Shown one piece after another: positions 53,522 through 62,165 of a DNA stretch of 64,000 nucleotides. Location: NCBI RefSeq assembly GCF_900099925.1, contig NZ_FNDE01000016.1:1-64000 (forward strand), read 5' to 3'. The stretch is from Aneurinibacillus thermoaerophilus (lineage in GTDB: Bacteria > Bacillota > Bacilli > Aneurinibacillales > Aneurinibacillaceae). The notes beneath the pieces were generated by a model. It made no database searches and had not been told where the DNA came from. It saw only the letters and a list, made by a program, of their open reading frames with translations. The position numbers and the translations under genes were made by a program. Numbering within the stretch: position 1 is the stretch's first letter; every line of letters begins with the position of its first letter.

Positions 53522-54298
53522 TCAACTGACCGATACATAAATATCGGGGGAAACGTCATAGATAAATGGACTCATCTCGCCAATGAAATAAACGTGCAAT
53601 TCATGCATCGCCCTGGTACAAACGGTATAAAAAAGCTTGCGCTCAGAATCTCTCCCATACTGTGCTTGCGAGCCGTTGTAGACGATGACTGCATCGAATT
53701 CAATTCCTTTAGCGAGATAAGAAGGAATGACAAGTATACCTGCCTCAAAATATGTTGGTCTCTTTTTCGATAAGACGAAGCGGTAAGTCGTTTTGCAACA
53801 TCTCGTACGCCTCCCGGATTTCCTGCGCCGTTTTGCAAATAACAGCGATCGTCCTTGTATCCAGCAACCTGAAGCATCTGTAGGCGTTCAGCAATCTGCG
53901 CGACAAGTTCCCTTTCATTGGCCGCTTGCGTCAACGTCGGCTTACTTCCTTCACAGTTGAACGGTTCGATTTCTTCTCCACCGTCAATTAATCCACGCGT
54001 AAACTCAACAATTTGCCGCATCGAACGATAACTGCTCCTCAATATGAACGTTTCGATCTGTTTGGTTTCATATACGCAAGACAACGCCGCAAATCCTGCA
54101 CTGGCAGCCGCATGGGTATATATTGCACGGTTTAAGGTTACCAAGCACCGTCATTTTGCTGCGTAGAAACAATCGCCTGATAAACGCGAACTGAAATGGT
54201 GAGTAGTCCTGTGCCTCATCAATGAACACATACTGGACAGAAGTGTTCGTCTGAAAGCCTTCAATTTGCTCTTTTACCGTACAAATAAGGCACTGCAT
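53522..54298 (-). pseudogene. helD: Truncated, frameshifted helD (UvrD-type RNA polymerase helicase)
   Basis: This is the C-terminal third of a HelD-like protein. Walker B YVFIDEAQDYSPFQFAFIRR, then RSYRSMRQIVEFTRGLIDGG and, in other frames, KTAQEIREAYEML, IPSYLAKGIEFDAVIVYN and ERKLFYTVCTRAMHELHVYFIGE are readable. At least three frame breaks separate these blocks. The N-terminal two thirds, with Walker A, are missing and the remnant abuts a transposase fragment. HelD normally recycles stalled RNA polymerase. It is not functional here. Confidence 0.85.
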
Positions 54299-54299
54299 C

Positions 54300-54444
54300 T
54301 TCGTAATCTAGCTGTAAGTTGACTCAATAAATCGGATACAGCATCACTATCGTACACATTTGCTGTTGTCAGTTCTTGTGCAAGAATAATCCCTGTCGGT
54401 GTTGTTGCCAGATGTAACTTGTAACCCTTGTATAAGCAAAGATG
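54300..54444 (-). mobile_element. Transposase fragment (IS4/DDE type)
   Basis: About 45 codons read YKGYKLHLATTPTGIILAQE, then LTTANVYDSDAVSDLLSQL, a pattern typical of the middle of DDE transposases of IS4-like families (KGYKLH, then ANVxDS). Both ends are missing. It joins directly to the helD remnant, so an insertion followed by deletion is likely. Confidence 0.6.
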
Positions 54445-54505
54445 AAACAAAGCAAGGATGTTTCAGGTAAAGTAGCATGCTTTTATGTAATGTTGGGTAT
54501 CATGG

Positions 54506-54574
54506 TAAGTATCCACCTCGCTAGAATGGGGTTTGTCGGTACTCACCATTCTTGCTTACGAGGTGGATTTTTTT
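54506..54574 (+). terminator. Nested stem-loop ending in a T-run
   Basis: ATCCACCTCG and CGAGGTGGAT form a 10-base outer stem followed by seven Ts. Inside, AGAATGG and CCATTCT form a second stem. No gene precedes it on the plus strand, so it may be the leftover end of a lost transcript. Confidence 0.6.
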
Positions 54575-54689
54575 ACGCTTTATTCAGAGAATATACGTTT
54601 TGCGACACCCTTATGCTTCATTATAAAATAACAGTATCGTTTTAACATGCCTTACAAACATCCCCATAAATAGTAATTTCGAATTTCTG

Positions 54690-54854
54690 CTTTACGATCA
54701 CTTGTGATATGGTTCACCGTAACGGTTATATCCGAGAATTTTTTATTTTTAGTTCGCTTCCCCAGGGACACACCCTTGTCTTGAACACTCCCCTACTACT
54801 TCCTTCGAGGCTCATGACTTGCATCCGATAGATTACATACATACTAGACTCATA
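54690..54854 (-). mobile_element. Second group II intron-like relic
   Basis: On the minus strand this shares spaced blocks with the intron relic at 510-796: GT-ATCTAT-GG, CAAGTC-TGA, CGAAGG-AGTAGTAG and AAGACAAGG-TGT, at matching spacing from the 5' end. Like that copy it begins right after a terminator ending TTTTTG (54855). The first bases are TATGAG, not GTGCG. No reverse transcriptase follows. Lower boundary approximate. Confidence 0.5.
54702..54719 (+). repeat. 18-base direct repeat, left copy
   Basis: TTGTGATATGGTTCACCG recurs identically at 59217-59234 in the same orientation. The pair brackets the siderophore import genes. Confidence 0.85.
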
Positions 54855-54887
54855 CAAAAATAGGACTGACATTCACGTCAGTCCTAT
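54855..54887 (-). terminator. Terminator of the siderophore-binding protein gene
   Basis: ATAGGACTGAC and GTCAGTCCTAT form a perfect 11-base stem with a 6-base loop, followed by TTTTG on the minus strand. Confidence 0.9.
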
Positions 54888-54909
54888 ACACTATAATAGA
54901 TATTTCACT

Positions 54910-55860
54910 TTATTTTTTCGTTAACGAATCAACAATTTGATCAATGGTTAGTTTATTAGCTATCAAACCGCTAATTGTCCAATGGCTTGGATCTTCCATA
55001 TTATATACATTACCTTTTTTAACAGCTGGAATACCCTTCCAAACAGAACTATTTTTTAGTGTTTCTAATCCAGATTCACCAGGTTTGCTAACAAGGAAAA
55101 GGTGATCAGCATCAAGTTTAGATAATGCTTCAAGTGAAACCGGCTTCCATGTCGCTTCAGCTACAGGTAATTTTTGAATCATTTCAGGTTGAGCAACACC
55201 CAAATCATCATAGAGAACATTTGCTGCAAAGCGCGTGTTTTCAAACAAGTAGAATTGATCACCAGCTACCCATAAAATGGCTGCTGTTTCATCACCAATT
55301 GCTGCTTTAATTTTCTTAGATGCTTGTTTAGCTTTTTCGTCATAATCAGCCAATGCATTTTTTGCTTGTTTATCTTTACCTAACAATTTACCCATTACTA
55401 GCAATTGTTTACGCCAGTCGGAGCCCTCTTCATCTTTAAAAACATATGTTGGTGCCACTTTTTTGTAAACTTCATAATTCCCTTTTTGAATAGCCGCTGG
55501 TGAACTAAAAATGATTAAGTCAGGTTTTGCTTTAATCGTTTGTTCTAATGGTAAATCCCAACCAATTTTTTGCACATTTTTTAAATAAGATTGTAAGTAA
55601 TCAAGTACCGTTGTTCCAATTGACCACTGAGCTACTGGAGTCACTCCAAGTGCTACGAGTGAATCTTCCATGTATGGAGCAAGAATGCGTTTCGCATTTG
55701 CAGGGATCGTTACTTGTTGCCCCATTGCATCAGTTACTGTCACATCTTTTGATTTTTCTTTCGCTTCCTTAGCGTGGTTGTTAGTACCACAACCTACTAA
55801 TAACAATATAGTACAAATAAAAACAGTGATTATTCCTAAATACGTATTTCGAAATCTCAT
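54910..55860 (-). CDS. Iron-siderophore ABC transporter binding lipoprotein
   Basis: This encodes a 316-residue family-8 binding protein (FecB/FhuD/YfiY type) with lipobox LVGC (Cys24). Domain features: VTVTDAMGQQVTIPANAKRILAPYMEDSLVALGVTPV, KPDLIIFSSPAAIQKGNYEVYKKVAPTYVF and a C-terminal SHWTISGLIANKLTIDQIVDSL. It delivers a ferric siderophore to the divergent permease/ATPase genes. A Fur box sits 34 bases upstream of the ATG. Confidence 0.9.
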   Translation of the reverse strand: MRFRNTYLGIITVFICTILLLVGCGTNNHAKEAKEKSKDVTVTDAMGQQVTIPANAKRILAPYMEDSLVALGVTPVAQWSIGTTVLDYLQSYLKNVQKIGWDLPLEQTIKAKPDLIIFSSPAAIQKGNYEVYKKVAPTYVFKDEEGSDWRKQLLVMGKLLGKDKQAKNALADYDEKAKQASKKIKAAIGDETAAILWVAGDQFYLFENTRFAANVLYDDLGVAQPEMIQKLPVAEATWKPVSLEALSKLDADHLFLVSKPGESGLETLKNSSVWKGIPAVKKGNVYNMEDPSHWTISGLIANKLTIDQIVDSLTKK

Positions 55861-55893
55861 TTATGTCCTCCCTTGTTTATATTACGATAAAGA

Positions 55894-55908
55894 TGATAAT
55901 CATTATCA
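55894..55908. promoter_or_regulatory. Fur box before the binding-protein gene
   Basis: TGATAATCATTATCA is a perfect 7-1-7 Fur core, within GATGATAATCATTATCAAAT. Confidence 0.88.
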
Positions 55909-56018
55909 AATAAAACGTCAACAATTAAAAATTTAGTTTTTTTGATAATATTTCTCAATTAATTTGATAAAATATTTTGTTGAAAGGTATAGAGAATAAT
56001 TTTATACTTAATTAATGT

Positions 56019-56033
56019 TGATAATGATTATCA
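56019..56033. promoter_or_regulatory. Fur box before the permease operon
   Basis: TGATAATGATTATCA is a perfect 7-1-7 Fur core, 38 bases before the first permease start. Together with 55894-55908 it places both divergent units under iron control. Confidence 0.88.
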
Positions 56034-56070
56034 CTATTTTGAAATAACAAAGAAGGGTTGTTTTCAGCTA

Positions 56071-57105
56071 GTGACAAATTTAGTACAGCGAACTTGGATA
56101 GCAGAAGGACGTAAATTAAGAACAGGCTTAATTTTGTTTGTTGGAATTAGTGCTGTCTTGTTGGCCATTTGTATTTCTCTCGTTTATGGAACGACAACTA
56201 TAAAACTGACGACAGTTTGGCAAGCAATATTCCATTATAATTCTGATAACAAAGCACATCAAATTCTTCTAGAAATTCGTCTACCACGAACATTAGTAGC
56301 TGCATTTATCGGTTCTTATTTAGCATTATCCGGAGCCATTATGCAGGCAATAACAAGAAATTCACTCGCTGAACCCTCTCTTTTAGGGGTATCTTATGGA
56401 GCAGCATTTTCCCTTGTTATTACAATAGCCCTGTTTCCGAGCGTATCGACTATTGGAGCAACTGTTGCTTCTATGATTGGTGCTGGATTATCAGTGCTTT
56501 TCGTATTTACGTTAGCTGCTACTTCAAAAGGTAGAACGACACCTGTTAAATTAGCACTTGCTGGTATAGCGGTAGGAATGTTTTTGAGCTCATTGACCTC
56601 AACTGTGGCGCTGCATTTTGATGTGTCAAAAGAGATGAGCTTTTGGTATGCTGGTGGGTTAGCTAACACAAACTGGAATGATCTTAAAATACTTAGTTTT
56701 GTTGGATTAATGGGGATTCCAATCGTCTTTGTAATTGCTCATACTTTAACGTTACTCAATCTTAGTGAGGAAGTAACGCAAGGACTAGGAATTAATGTAA
56801 GTCTAGTCAAAGCCCTTAGTGTTACCGCAGTTTTGCTATTAACTGGAAGTTCAGTTTCTGTAGCTGGATCAATTGGTTTCGTTGGACTAGTTGTACCTCA
56901 TATTAGCCGAATGTTAGTTGGACCAGATTATCGCTTTTTGCTCCCAGTTTCAGCAGTATTGGGTAGCTTACTGCTTGTTTTAGCGGATGTCGGAGCAAGA
57001 ATGATTAATCCTCCTTTTGAAACACCTATTGGAGTAGTCACAGCAGCAATTGGAGTGCCCTTTTTCTTATATTTAGTTCGAAATGAAGGGAGTAGATTAG
57101 TATGA
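56071..57105 (+). CDS. Siderophore ABC transporter permease (FecCD family)
   Basis: This encodes a 344-residue, ~10-segment permease of the BtuC/FecCD family (HQILLEIRLPRTLVAAFIGSYLALSGAIMQAITRNSLAEPSLLG, GSIGFVGLVVPHISRMLVGPDYR). It starts with GTG. It overlaps the next permease by 4 bases (ATGA type), so the pair is made together. Confidence 0.92.
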   Translation: MTNLVQRTWIAEGRKLRTGLILFVGISAVLLAICISLVYGTTTIKLTTVWQAIFHYNSDNKAHQILLEIRLPRTLVAAFIGSYLALSGAIMQAITRNSLAEPSLLGVSYGAAFSLVITIALFPSVSTIGATVASMIGAGLSVLFVFTLAATSKGRTTPVKLALAGIAVGMFLSSLTSTVALHFDVSKEMSFWYAGGLANTNWNDLKILSFVGLMGIPIVFVIAHTLTLLNLSEEVTQGLGINVSLVKALSVTAVLLLTGSSVSVAGSIGFVGLVVPHISRMLVGPDYRFLLPVSAVLGSLLLVLADVGARMINPPFETPIGVVTAAIGVPFFLYLVRNEGSRLV

Positions 57106-58109
57106 ACAGCATCTCTATTAAGTTTAAATGGACGATGTTGGTATTACTAGTACTCCTTTTCTTAGCTTGTTTAATAAGTTTGAATCTTGGTGTCGTACCC
57201 ATTTCACCAGATGAAGTGCTCAAAACATTTATTGGTAATGGGACGAAACAACAACAGTTGATCTTGTTTGAGATTCGTCTACCCGCAATTGTATTAGCTC
57301 TCCTCGTTGGTGCAGGTATGGCTGTTTCCGGTACAATTTTACAAAGCATAACACGCAATGAATTGGCTGACCCTGGTATTTTGGGCATTAATGCGGGTGC
57401 GGGGGTAGCTGTCGTCATTTATATTACTTTTTTCAAAACAGTAACAGGAAGCCTTGGTACGTTCAGTACTTTTGCTTTACCTCTCTTTTCTTTTTTGGGA
57501 GCTTTATTGACAGCAGGTTTGATTATTAGTCTTGCTTGGAAACGCGGATTTCATTCTATTCGCCTAATCTTAGTTGGAATCGGAATCAATGCAGGTTTTA
57601 GTGCTATATTGATTGCACTTCAATTAAGAATGACACCAAACGATTTTATGCAAGCAATGGTTTGGTTATCTGGAGATTTATGGGCAACGCAGTGGAAGTT
57701 TGTATGGGCTTTATTGCCTTGGTTTATCGTACTAATTCCATACTCATTGTATAAAACACATATACTTAATATCTTGAATTTAGGGAGTCGAGTGGCAACG
57801 GGTCTTGGAATACATACAGATCGTGAACGTCTGCTTCTCCTTATATTAGCGGTGGGTTTAGCTGGTCTTGGAGTAGCTGCGGGCGGTGGAATTGCTTTTT
57901 TAGGTTTGATTGCACCACATATTGCTCGACGTCTTATTGGACCAAATCATCATTTGTTACTTCCAATAGCTGCAATTCTAGGATCGCTCATTTTAATGTT
58001 AGCTGATACGATCGGAACAAATTTAATGCCACCTACAGAGATTCCGGCTGGGCTTGTCGTGTCAATTGTTAGTGCTCCATATTTTATTTATTTATTAATG
58101 AAAAAGTAA
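57102..58109 (+). CDS. Siderophore ABC transporter permease (FecCD family)
   Basis: This encodes a 335-residue FecCD permease (LFEIRLPAIVLALLVGAGMAVSGTILQSITRNELADPGILGINAG, GGIAFLGLIAPHIARRLIGPNHH), the partner of the preceding one. It lies 15 bases before the ATPase gene. Confidence 0.92.
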   Translation: MNSISIKFKWTMLVLLVLLFLACLISLNLGVVPISPDEVLKTFIGNGTKQQQLILFEIRLPAIVLALLVGAGMAVSGTILQSITRNELADPGILGINAGAGVAVVIYITFFKTVTGSLGTFSTFALPLFSFLGALLTAGLIISLAWKRGFHSIRLILVGIGINAGFSAILIALQLRMTPNDFMQAMVWLSGDLWATQWKFVWALLPWFIVLIPYSLYKTHILNILNLGSRVATGLGIHTDRERLLLLILAVGLAGLGVAAGGGIAFLGLIAPHIARRLIGPNHHLLLPIAAILGSLILMLADTIGTNLMPPTEIPAGLVVSIVSAPYFIYLLMKK

Positions 58110-58124
58110 TAAGAAGGGATAGCT

Positions 58125-58922
58125 ATGACAACTCTATCAGCGGAAAAATTAACCATTGGTTACGAGGAACGAATAATTGTTCAAGACCTAAACTTAGAAA
58201 TTCAACCGAATCAAATCACTGCAATTATTGGTCCAAACGGTTGTGGCAAATCGACTATTTTAAAGACAATGGCACGACTGCATCCATCATTATCTGGTGT
58301 TATTTATTTAGATGGAAAAATCATTCATAAGACACCGACAAAAGAAGTTGCTAAAAAGCTGGCAATTCTACCTCAGTCACCAGAAGCACCAAGTGGATTG
58401 ACAGTGTATGAATTAATTTCATATGGACGGACACCTTATCAAACAGGATTTTCACGACTAAGTAAACATGATCGCCAAATGATTGATTGGGCGCTTGACG
58501 TTACTGGATTAACCAATCTCCGAGACCAGTCCGTTGATACTTTATCAGGTGGACAAAGACAACGAGCTTGGATTGCGATGGCTATTGCTCAAGAAACCGA
58601 TTTATTACTTTTAGACGAACCAACAACGTATCTAGATTTGGCTCATCAATTAGAAGTTTTACAACTCCTAGAGAAATTAAATCAAGAAGATGGACGGACA
58701 ATTGTTATGGTGATTCATGATTTGAACCATGCTGCTCGTTTTGCTCATCACATGATTGCGCTCAAGAATGGAAAGATTGTTAAACAGGGAACTCCAGAAA
58801 AAGTAATGACTACAGATGTACTTAAGCAAGTGTTTAATATCGATACAGTGATTGTTACTGATCCTAGAACAGCTAAACCAGCAATGATTTCTTATGATTT
58901 AGTGACATCCTCTCTCCACTAA
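58125..58922 (+). CDS. Siderophore ABC transporter ATP-binding protein
   Basis: This encodes a 265-residue FecE/FhuC-type ATPase with Walker A GPNGCGKST, signature [17 protein letters not shown], Walker B LLLLDEPTTYLDLAHQ and switch VIHDLNHA. Third gene of the permease operon. AGAAGGGATAGCT precedes the ATG. Confidence 0.93.
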   Translation: MTTLSAEKLTIGYEERIIVQDLNLEIQPNQITAIIGPNGCGKSTILKTMARLHPSLSGVIYLDGKIIHKTPTKEVAKKLAILPQSPEAPSGLTVYELISYGRTPYQTGFSRLSKHDRQMIDWALDVTGLTNLRDQSVDTLSGGQRQRAWIAMAIAQETDLLLLDEPTTYLDLAHQLEVLQLLEKLNQEDGRTIVMVIHDLNHAARFAHHMIALKNGKIVKQGTPEKVMTTDVLKQVFNIDTVIVTDPRTAKPAMISYDLVTSSLH

Positions 58923-59107
58923 AGTGAAGAGCTTCCCTGTAGAAGTTCGGGGGCGAGTTGCTCCAGCAGAGATAGTGTCTCTCGACAAGGCCCGTTGTTT
59001 TATTTCCGACCTACTTTTTACGCAGATGTGCCACGGCGATCCTCCTGCCACGATTCTACCTGACAGGTACAAAGTGACAGATAGAGCACTAAAAATAGAA
59101 ACAACTA
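58923..59107. other. Intergenic, no supported gene
   Basis: A 65-codon frame beginning right at the ATPase stop has no ribosome site and resembles nothing I know. The first ~100 bases look richer in GC than the iron genes, so this may be debris of an older insertion. Confidence 0.4.
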
Positions 59108-59138
59108 AGAGAAAGTCCTAATTACTAGGGCTTTCTCT
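59108..59138 (+). terminator. Terminator of the siderophore permease operon
   Basis: AGAGAAAGTCCTA and TAGGGCTTTCTCT pair with one G-U or mismatch, and TT follows. Confidence 0.75.
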
Positions 59139-59159
59139 TTCACTGAAAAGACCATTCTA

Positions 59160-59249
59160 TATACGTATATAAATCTTACTTAAGAAATCAACATCTGCTC
59201 GTGGAATTTGCGTCATTTGTGATATGGTTCACCGCGGTAATTTAAGAGG
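59160..59249 (-). mobile_element. Third, shortened intron-like relic
   Basis: It shares GGTGAACCATATCACAA-TGA with the relic at 54690-54854 and, like the other two, begins immediately after a terminator ending TTTTTTG (59250). The block lies only ~16 bases from the 5' edge here against ~130 in the other copy, so most of the 5' part would have been deleted. Assignment as intron is inferred from these parallels. Confidence 0.35.
59217..59234 (+). repeat. 18-base direct repeat, right copy
   Basis: TTGTGATATGGTTCACCG, identical to 54702-54719. The preceding TCA is also shared. Confidence 0.85.
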
Positions 59250-59286
59250 CAAAAAATTAGCACTGGGAATCAAATTTCTCAGTGCT
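59250..59286 (-). terminator. qat operon terminator
   Basis: AGCACTGAGAA / TTCCCAGTGCT form an 11-base stem (one G-U pair), followed by AATTTTTTG on the minus strand. It lies 79 bases after qatD. Confidence 0.8.
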
Positions 59287-59364
59287 TTTTAGCAAATCCA
59301 TACATAATGGATTATTTATGTATGCGTTTCAAATTAATTATATCCAAGAAAACATTTACAGTAT

Positions 59365-60099
59365 TCATTTTAATAACCTTATAAAATTTCTTTTCAGAAT
59401 ATGAAACATTTCATTTTTCTCTAATTTTTTTATATAAGATAGTTCACTAACTATATTTTCAATATACATTATACTATAAGTATTTCTAGTGTCCTTTGTG
59501 AATGGAGCATCACTTTCAATTAATATTCTGTCTAATGGAATTTTATTTACTATGTCCCTTCCTTTTTTAGTTGTTAACATATCCCCGTTTATAGAAAAAT
59601 AATAATTGTTCTTTATTGCTCGATTCAACTCAGACATATTACCACTATACCAATGTAAAATAATCTTACCATTAAATTCAGCACCAATAATATCTATTAC
59701 TTCTTTTTCTGCTTTCCTAGAATGAATACTTAGAATTTTATTACCGTACTTATTACAAGCTCTAATAATCTTTTCAAAAGTATCAGTTTGTAACAATTTC
59801 GATCTAGATGTGGTTTTACTGAAGTCAAGACCAATCTCACCTATATATCTGCAATTCTCCAACCTGTCAAAAAATAGAGGAATTTGTTCTGGATATTGTT
59901 CTATTAATTCAGGATGTAAACCAAGTGCAAACCTAATATATTTATGTTCACCATACTTTTTCATTGCACGGTCATACAAATATGGTAAATTTGTTACAGC
60001 AATAGTGTATGATTTGTATTGTAAAATATGATTAATAATATTTTTTGTATCCTTATATAAATCCAAATGCATGTGTACATCAAAATAAAATTTTTTCAC
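59365..60099 (-). CDS. qatD: QatD, TatD-family nuclease of the Qat defence system
   Basis: This encodes a 244-residue TatD-type metal-dependent hydrolase. It has FDVHMHLD (His9 and His11), YIGEIGLDFSK (Glu ligand), LSIHSRKAEKEV, ILHWYSGN (His) and IESDAPF (Asp), so all metal ligands of the family are present. It begins 1 base after qatC. In Qat systems QatD is one of four required parts and is presumed to act on DNA. Confidence 0.9.
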   Translation of the reverse strand: MKKFYFDVHMHLDLYKDTKNIINHILQYKSYTIAVTNLPYLYDRAMKKYGEHKYIRFALGLHPELIEQYPEQIPLFFDRLENCRYIGEIGLDFSKTTSRSKLLQTDTFEKIIRACNKYGNKILSIHSRKAEKEVIDIIGAEFNGKIILHWYSGNMSELNRAIKNNYYFSINGDMLTTKKGRDIVNKIPLDRILIESDAPFTKDTRNTYSIMYIENIVSELSYIKKLEKNEMFHILKRNFIRLLK

Positions 60100-60100
60100 A

Positions 60101-61381
60101 CTAATCCTCCAAGAAGGTTTTTAATTCATTCATTCCCCTAATATATAAGTCAGTAAACTTCTCCAAATCCGTTTTTATTGGACCAGCTTTTTGTATATTC
60201 AAAAAAGCGCGTTTCTTATCGAACTTTTTTAACCCTAACATATACGATGAATAATTAACTTTGGCTATGCCTTTACTTGTAAAGTCTACTTCTCTATATC
60301 TTGTATCATCTTTAATTCCAGCTTTTAATATAGCAGCTCTCCTTATCACACACGGTAAACAGTAGCCACAATGGCAAGTATCTGTTTCACCATACAAAAA
60401 TGGGTGAGAACAAGACATTGTATTTATAATATTCTTTCGTAAAAATTCAATATTACTACACCCTTTTATCATTTCACCTTTTGTTTTAAACTGATATGGA
60501 TTCGTTATATTTACATCGAGCTTTAGATTATTTAAAAGTTCTTGAAACATTGATAGGTAATAAGGATGTGTAGTTCTTGTACTACTACTTCCCAATCTTG
60601 AACTAGTAAGTGGAATATTTAACGATATTAAACCATTTTCTGGAACTATCAATTTCACTGTTTTTTTTGAAGAACTAGCAAGAACGACCGCATGACTAAA
60701 AAACATAAACGATCTAGTTCTAGTAGTTTCTTCAACTCCCTTTTTAGCACTAGCATAAAAAGAATAAAAGTTATTTTCCATTAAATTATATTTTTTAATT
60801 AACTTATTTCTAAGTATATCTTGAAATTCTTTTACTCCTTTCCCACCACCATAATGACTTACAAATAAAATATCTCGTTCTAAATTGTCCTCTAATAAGT
60901 CAATTGCTCCTATAAATGAATCTAATCCACCCGAAAACATACAAACTTCATTAAAATCAATTTTATTTTTATTTACTTCTATACTATTCTTGTATTCTTT
61001 TTCTCTCTTAGTTAATTCTCTTTGTCTAAACTCTATTTCCCATGAATCACCACTTAAAAAACATAGCATTTCTTCTAATAAATTTTTATTCTTTACCCAA
61101 GCATTCTTATCTAAGACTGGAATATATAATTTAAAGTTTCTTGTCCAGCAATCATCTGTTGAATCTCTCGGAATAATTCTGTCTGCTCCATAAACAAATA
61201 ACGAAATATATAACATATCCAAAGCTGTTTTAGTAAAAAAATTGGGGAGGTGTAGTAATTTCTTATTCCAAAATGTATATGTGAATATATTATTTTGATT
61301 TATATTGTAATCTATGTAATTATCATTTATTTTAAAACTATCTGCTTCATTGACTCTGCAAAGAATTTTTACTTGGCTCAT
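60101..61381 (-). CDS. qatC: QatC, QueC-like protein of the Qat defence system
   Basis: This encodes a 426-residue protein with an N-terminal extension (~1-140), then a PP-loop ATP-pyrophosphatase domain with MFSGGLDSF (~147-155) as in QueC, and a Cys cluster (C-S-H-P near 322, then TCHCGYCLPCVIRRA) like the QueC zinc site. QueC makes a nitrile on 7-deazaguanine. Here the homologue belongs to a defence operon, and what it modifies is unknown. It overlaps qatB by 4 bases. Confidence 0.9.
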   Translation of the reverse strand: MSQVKILCRVNEADSFKINDNYIDYNINQNNIFTYTFWNKKLLHLPNFFTKTALDMLYISLFVYGADRIIPRDSTDDCWTRNFKLYIPVLDKNAWVKNKNLLEEMLCFLSGDSWEIEFRQRELTKREKEYKNSIEVNKNKIDFNEVCMFSGGLDSFIGAIDLLEDNLERDILFVSHYGGGKGVKEFQDILRNKLIKKYNLMENNFYSFYASAKKGVEETTRTRSFMFFSHAVVLASSSKKTVKLIVPENGLISLNIPLTSSRLGSSSTRTTHPYYLSMFQELLNNLKLDVNITNPYQFKTKGEMIKGCSNIEFLRKNIINTMSCSHPFLYGETDTCHCGYCLPCVIRRAAILKAGIKDDTRYREVDFTSKGIAKVNYSSYMLGLKKFDKKRAFLNIQKAGPIKTDLEKFTDLYIRGMNELKTFLED

Positions 61382-62160
61382 ATATAGACCTCCAATACTT
61401 CATAGCATTCTATATAAATTTGTTTAATTATTGAATCAATACTAGGATCATTATAGTTTAACTTATTAAAAGCAACTTTTTTTAATTTAATGTTTACAGA
61501 TTCCTTTATATATTCTTCTAGTTCTTTCTCTTTATCTAAAGCAACCTGGGAATTCTCTGCGTATTTTTCAAATCTGCTCTGTAAGTCATTTAGCATTCTC
61601 TCAAAAATATAATTACTTACAAATGAAGACATTACTTCGTTGAATATATCATCGTTCATTTTATCTAAAGCATTTATGTCCATATTATTTTCTTCAATAT
61701 ACTCATATAATTGAGATAAAGCTTGAATTGTAGCGTTTTTAGCAACAATATCTTCTTTAGTATTAGAATTAGGAGAAATCACATTTACCAATTCAGATAA
61801 TAAAGCTTCTACACTTTTTCCTTTATATTCGATTTTTAAGCTTTCTAGTGTTTTAATTATGCCTTCGGAGATAATACTAGAAAGAAATCGCCCCAGTTGA
61901 ATATTAGAATTTCTTCCAGAAATAGCTCTATTGGCTGAATTTCTTGCTCCACCAGAGGCCTTAACATAGTTCCTTAATATCCTACTTCTATTATTTATTG
62001 ATCCATTTATATACTGTGACACTACTTTCTTAGTTTCCTGCCATGAGCCAAGAGTTTCCTTAGCACTTTTGTCCAATGATTCCTCATATTCCTCCTCAAA
62101 CCCTTCAGGTAATAAGGGATTTCTATCTTTAGGTCCATTATAAATACTTGAAGTACCCAT
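61378..62160 (-). CDS. qatB: QatB, Qat defence system component
   Basis: This encodes a 260-residue protein of no known fold family. Its N terminus, MGTSSIYNGPKDRNPLLPEGF, fits my recollection of QatB proteins, followed by a basic/serine patch (NRSRILRNYVKASGGARNSANR) and an all-helical acidic C-terminal half. It lies 5 bases after qatA and overlaps qatC by 4. No catalytic motif is visible. Confidence 0.85.
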   Translation of the reverse strand: MGTSSIYNGPKDRNPLLPEGFEEEYEESLDKSAKETLGSWQETKKVVSQYINGSINNRSRILRNYVKASGGARNSANRAISGRNSNIQLGRFLSSIISEGIIKTLESLKIEYKGKSVEALLSELVNVISPNSNTKEDIVAKNATIQALSQLYEYIEENNMDINALDKMNDDIFNEVMSSFVSNYIFERMLNDLQSRFEKYAENSQVALDKEKELEEYIKESVNIKLKKVAFNKLNYNDPSIDSIIKQIYIECYEVLEVYI

Positions 62161-62165
62161 CTATC

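Noticed and set aside
58924-59121. 65-codon frame after the siderophore ATPase gene
   Set aside because: It starts at the stop of the preceding gene without a ribosome site, resembles no family I know, and runs into the terminator.
59259-59286. CRISPR-like repeat units near the qat operon
   Set aside because: The repeats here are terminators or a two-copy direct repeat 4.5 kb apart; there is no regular repeat-spacer array anywhere in the window.
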